A DNA stretch of 64,000 bases. Origin: an uncultured Acetatifactor sp. Lineage in GTDB: Bacteria > Bacillota > Clostridia > Lachnospirales > Lachnospiraceae. How positions within the stretch are numbered: position 1 is the first letter of the stretch; every line of letters begins with the position of its first letter. The DNA lies in contig CALWRA010000008.1 in NCBI GenBank assembly GCA_944383825.1, positions 50,790-114,789 of the forward strand, in the 5' to 3' direction. Positions 63,605 to 64,000 of this stretch are shown here, in pieces. The notes below the pieces were generated by a model, which worked only from the letters and a program-made list of their open reading frames with translations, had not been told where the DNA came from and made no database searches. Both the position numbers and the translations under genes were made by a program.

Positions 63605-63886
63605 CTATATCTGGTACATATATCCAATCTCCCGTATGGAGCTGATACAGCTTACCATTTTCATTTTTTTTCTCAGCCTGCTCATCAGACAGATCACACT
63701 GTTCCTTCCCTCGTAGTATTCCTCCTTCCACACTCTCGTATAAATCTGTTCATATGTCAGCACACGACCTTTATTCCGGAACAGCATATGCAGGACTTCA
63801 TATTCCCTCCTGGTAACGGATATCTCTCGGCCTTCCTCCCAGACACTCCGGCGTTTCTCATCCAGCCATACTCCCGGCTGCAGCAT
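63605..63886 (-). CDS. Stand-alone OmpR/PhoB-type winged-helix protein
   Basis: This 93-residue protein is only the DNA-binding domain of a response regulator: MLQPGVWLDEKRRSVWEEGREISVTRREYEVLHMLFRNKGRVLTYEQIYTRVWKEEYYEGRNSVICLMSRLRKKM, ending SSIREIGYMYQI, the usual beta-hairpin. There is no receiver domain. The start is uncertain: ATG 63886 is preferred, while the frame is open to a TTG at 63931 that overlaps the upstream recombinase stop. It follows the recombinase and precedes a strong terminator. It may control element genes. Confidence 0.78.
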   Translation of the reverse strand: MLQPGVWLDEKRRSVWEEGREISVTRREYEVLHMLFRNKGRVLTYEQIYTRVWKEEYYEGRNSVICLMSRLRKKMKMVSCISSIREIGYMYQI

Positions 63887-63927
63887 GAGAATCCCCGGTA
63901 TCACATAGTTAAAGATATTGGTGTCAT

Positions 63928-64000
63928 TCAATCAATTTTGCCGATAAAGCGGTAGAAGATTTCTACCTCCTGTTCCCGGCTTCCGTCCTCACCTTTGACC
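63928..64000 (-). CDS. C-terminal end of a probable serine recombinase (cut by window edge)
   Basis: The last 23 codons read VKGEDGSREQEVEIFYRFIGKID and a stop at 63928-63930. The ending EIFYRFIGKID resembles the C-terminus of large clostridial serine recombinases with a DUF4368-type tail. Only the tail is present, so identification is tentative. If right, it is the integrase that moves the element of this region. Confidence 0.5.
   Translation of the reverse strand, partial: VKGEDGSREQEVEIFYRFIGKID

Larger units (their letters stand above)
55760..64000. mobile_element. Mobile region: tyrosine-recombinase transposon plus integrative-element genes
   Basis: From about 55.76 kb to the window end, nearly all genes are on the minus strand and visibly richer in G+C than their left neighbours. 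Contents: TnpC-like protein, three tandem tyrosine recombinases, small membrane and hypothetical proteins, a MazF-resolvase fusion, a sigma factor, a winged-helix protein and the tail of a serine recombinase. The three recombinases and TnpC fit a Tn554-like (or recombinase-in-trio) unit; the rest suits an integrative element. The left edge is placed between the truncated flavodoxin and the terminator, but no terminal repeat or target duplication was found. The right end lies outside the window. Confidence 0.7.

Noticed and set aside
63519..63731. 70-codon frame over the end of the winged-helix gene
   Set aside because: Overlaps a recognisable wHTH domain and the terminator; no ribosome-binding site seen.

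Overview
The window looks like chromosome from an anaerobic, spore-forming member of the Bacillota, most likely a Lachnospiraceae-type Clostridium relative. The pointers are a pyruvate formate-lyase system with its activase, a 2[4Fe-4S] ferredoxin, the GlgC/GlgD pair, SpoVG, CwlD, a SleB-type hydrolase, a DnaD-like/DnaC-like primosome pair, and strong Shine-Dalgarno sequences with frequent GTG and TTG starts. Several blocks (mfd-pth, spoVG, prs, and gdpP-rplI-dnaB) lie near the replication origin in related bacteria. No rRNA, tRNA or CRISPR array was seen.

Layout. 1-6.6 kb: mfd (cut by the window edge), pth, a LysR regulator divergent from a small protein plus an alpha/beta hydrolase, then spoVG and glgCD. 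6.9-11.9 kb: murC, a cluster of DnaA-box-like sites, and a dnaD-like/dnaC-like/prs group. 12-14.9 kb: bioY behind a BirA operator, and a sugar kinase/nucleotidyltransferase pair. 15-19.8 kb: a CydDC-like ABC exporter with YgbA-like and YbaN-like proteins, then queT behind a preQ1-I-like riboswitch. 19.8-24.1 kb: a large anchored extracellular protein, a methyltransferase and a small conserved protein. 24.2-31.3 kb: the F-type ATP synthase operon, whose c subunit carries a sodium-binding signature. 31.5-41.5 kb: GNAT, DUF402, envelope hydrolases, nucleotide salvage, tsaC/rpiB, cwlD, a class B sortase with a VPKTGD substrate, and a GH18 protein. 42-52 kb: mecA, the pyruvate formate-lyase locus, ferredoxin, a MerR-type coiled-coil protein, dnaB, rplI and gdpP. 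52.2-55.8 kb: redox enzymes, including a frameshifted lipoprotein/flavodoxin/esterase gene and a truncated flavodoxin. 55.8-64 kb: a mobile region with visibly different base composition. It carries three tandem tyrosine recombinases with a TnpC-like protein, a MazF-resolvase-like fusion, a sigma factor, a winged-helix protein and the tail of a probable serine recombinase.

The most striking system is the pyruvate formate-lyase locus (43.3-46.9 kb). The catalytic protein, with its Cys-Cys pair, stops where the glycyl-radical domain should begin. That domain, with the radical Gly motif, is a separate 80-residue protein two genes downstream. Between them lies a 67-residue cysteine-containing protein whose N-terminal half resembles the start of the radical domain. 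The activase follows after a terminator. This reads as a naturally split enzyme with an extra small partner. Second in interest is the mobile region, where a 20-codon leader ORF, a hairpin and a hairpin covering the Shine-Dalgarno precede the sigma factor, and a MazF-like toxin is fused to a degenerate resolvase-like domain.
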